Below, in pieces: positions 61,692-64,000 of a stretch of DNA of 64,000 nucleotides. A program made the translations under genes and the position numbers. Under the pieces are notes generated by a model, which was not told the DNA's origin, did no database searches, and worked only from the letters and a program-made list of their open reading frames with translations. Source of the stretch: Panopea generosa (taxonomy: Eukaryota; Mollusca; Bivalvia; Adapedonta; Hiatellidae); NCBI GenBank assembly GCA_029582155.1, contig CM055896.1:22878184-22942183 (forward strand), given 5' to 3'. How positions within the stretch are numbered: the first letter of the stretch is position 1; every line of letters starts with the position of its first letter.

Positions 61692-62604
61692 TACTTTCTG
61701 AGCAGAAGAAAAAGTTCACATATTTTCTGACCGTTCACCGTATTTCTGACTGTGTGATTACGCTACCCATCTACTGAGTAACTATCAGAAGTGCGGAAGA
61801 ATGAGATATCGTTGTCTTAACGTGAATCTCTGAAAACGTATCTGTCTGGCTAGGTGATCACTCTACTTTCGCCGTATTAGACGATGCAGATATAGTTCTT
61901 CACTGTTTATTGTGATGAAGTGAGTGCAATTCCGACAACCCGATAACCTCATAAGTTTGAAATGCAAAGTTTATGGAAATACCGATACAAATCTCTCACG
62001 ATTATAAGATTCGTCCAGACGAGTGTTAAAATTCTTATTATAAAATCTATTTCAGTTTTTATGTTTGTGCGTGTATTGCTTTATGTAAAACACAATGTAT
62101 TTATGTTGATATTTCATAAATCGTAACATATATATTCATGCAAATCAAATGTAAAATACTTATGTACATGTATATGCATATATTAAACACATTAAGACAA
62201 ATCTATGATTTTGGTATTATCACATTATATATATAAAATCAAAATGATATTGATCTGTGTCAAATACAATCTCAAGTACTCGAACTAAAACAACTCGAGA
62301 AATGTCCATCAATAATATTATCAGACACGGCATGCAGTTAATAAAAAGTTCACATTTGGTCATCAGAAATAAAGTTAATGAGGTTTTATTGATGAAATAA
62401 TTGACACATGTGAGCAGATCAAGTTAAAATCTCCTAACTCAATGTTCAAATTTCTTACCAAAGTTCAGGAAATGAAGATTATAACCCTCGTCTAATAAGG
62501 AGATTTGAAAACTTGATGATTATCTTTCGACATTTCAAATCCGCTTAAGTGTGGAGTAAAATATAGCGAATAAACTTAGCTTGCCTTATCATATTAAAGT
62601 ACAG
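61692..62604. other. AT-rich region, nothing recognised
   Basis: No gene, RNA or tandem repeat signal found. Confidence 0.45.
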
Positions 62605-62669
62605 GGGTAGTAGTACCAGTAATAGTAATAGTAGAAGTAGTAGTAGTAGTAGTATTATAAGTAGACATC

Positions 62670-62721
<52 letters not shown>

Positions 62722-62741
62722 TAGTAGTAGTAGTAGTAGTA

Positions 62742-62789
<48 letters not shown>

Positions 62790-62838
62790 AAAGTAGTAGT
62801 AGTAGTTGTAGTAGTAGTATTAGTATTAGTAGTAGTAA

Positions 62839-62880
<42 letters not shown>

Positions 62881-62918
62881 AAGTAGTAGTAGTAGAAGTA
62901 GTAGTATTAGTAAACATC

Positions 62919-62981
<63 letters not shown>

Positions 62982-63041
62982 CATGTAGTAGTAGTAGTAG
63001 TAGTTGTAGTAGTAGTAGTACATGTAGTAGTAGTAGTAGTT

Positions 63042-63073
<32 letters not shown>

Positions 63074-63131
63074 TAAAGTAGTAGTAGTAGTAGTAGTAGT
63101 AGTTGTAGTAGTAGTAGTAGTACGAGTTGTT

Positions 63132-63212
<81 letters not shown>

Positions 63213-63233
63213 GTAGTAGTAGTAGTAGTTAGT
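62605..63233. repeat. long (TAG)n microsatellite
   Basis: About 630 bp of TAG units with sparse interruptions (GAAGTAG, ACATGTAG, TTGTAG). Homopolymeric Val or Thr frames on either strand are artefacts. Confidence 0.98.
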
Positions 63234-64000
63234 ATGAGACAAATATCAGCTTCTTAAAGCAATAGACCGCAATGCACATTAATACATTAATACTTATTTG
63301 CTACATATTATATCCAAAGTCATCATTTTTATTAATACCTTTTAACTTTTCAAATCAATAACAGTTTTATTTTGGATAGTATAATATATGATTCAATAAT
63401 TAATTTATTAAACGCTTAACATTGAATAATGCTTAGCAGTTTCTCTCATATTTTTTTCTATCGCGTTTGGTGAATTCAGTAATAAATGAGCTCATCCATT
63501 TAAGAACGTTTTTAATTTTCATAATTATGATGTTCTGTTAAAGAGACTTTAACAAACTCCCAAGATCGTGAAATGTACCTACTTATTTTTTTATCAAGAT
63601 GCACATTTCTTAAAGCACAATTTTACATTAAAAGGGGACCCGACCATTTTCTAAGAAATATAGAGACAAACAGCAGTTGACTTGCAACTGATTTCTTCTG
63701 ATACAATTTGCTATCTTTACATTTAGGTTATTTTTCTACTACAAAATAACGAACATACAAAACTAAAAATAAAGGAAAGGTGGACGTTTGGAACTATTTT
63801 CTTAGGGCACTATATGCTTGGTATAAATACATAATCTGATAATATTGCATTATAATTTGTAGGAGACTCGATAAAATTCAAGTTGAATTCCCTTTACTTT
63901 TGTAATAACAGTAATTCAACACGGTTTGGTCATTAACAATACACAGAGAATCACTAACGTTACAAGATCAACAATAGGCACCCAAATATCATGTACGTGA
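63234..64000. other. AT-rich region to window end
   Basis: Nothing recognised. Confidence 0.45.

Noticed and set aside
62594-63257. Poly-Val and poly-Thr frames
   Set aside because: TAG/CTA microsatellite translation.

Overview
This window looks like gene-poor, AT-rich animal nuclear DNA, most likely from a mollusc and probably a bivalve. That is an inference from the non-LTR retrotransposon remnants, a PIF/Harbinger (ISL2EU-like) transposase with zinc clusters, mariner remnants, and a SINE whose body resembles the central domain of mollusc SINEs. Nothing bacterial, viral or operon-like is visible. No intact, confidently functional host gene was found. Nearly half the window is tandem repeat, and most long reading frames are repeat translations.

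Layout. 1-830: a possible membrane-protein first exon (minus strand) and a dispersed repeat. 828-8430: a 49-bp satellite of about 155 units. 8431-13650: AT-rich DNA with a TIR element flanked by TTAA, a reverse-transcriptase scrap and a 39-bp minisatellite. 13652-25422: a 47-bp satellite of about 250 units containing a recent 3.4-kb tandem duplication. 25423-26862: a tRNA-like hairpin and a second, inverted copy of the TTAA element. 26863-29727: a 36-bp minisatellite that stays open for 954 codons. 29728-37701: mostly featureless AT-rich DNA with tRNA-like remnants, a hairpin, and a decayed LINE 3' end on the minus strand.

37702-40284: the most informative locus, an ISL2EU-like transposase gene with a recognisable intron, all three DDE acidic residues, and two disabling lesions. 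41990-43087: a tandem repeat built around a CpG-containing palindrome, joined abruptly to a decayed LINE (43088-44802, minus) with ORF1 (including a degenerate 2A-like motif), part of the endonuclease and the start of RT. 45785-50720: a 12/16-bp satellite interrupted by a duplicated 0.3-kb block and by a 203-bp TIR element. 52510-54375: a dimeric 69-bp repeat. 56527-59404: two inverted copies of a self-complementary foldback element with SINEs and small minisatellites between them. 59405-61691: two mariner transposase remnants on opposite strands. 62605-63233: a long TAG-type microsatellite.

The parts do not form a pathway. The window records repeat expansion and transposon decay. No new biological system could be defended from it. 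The observations most worth checking are the TTAA element pair, the foldback pair, the 3.4-kb satellite duplication, the palindrome/LINE junction, and whether the 954-codon repeat frame is ever expressed.
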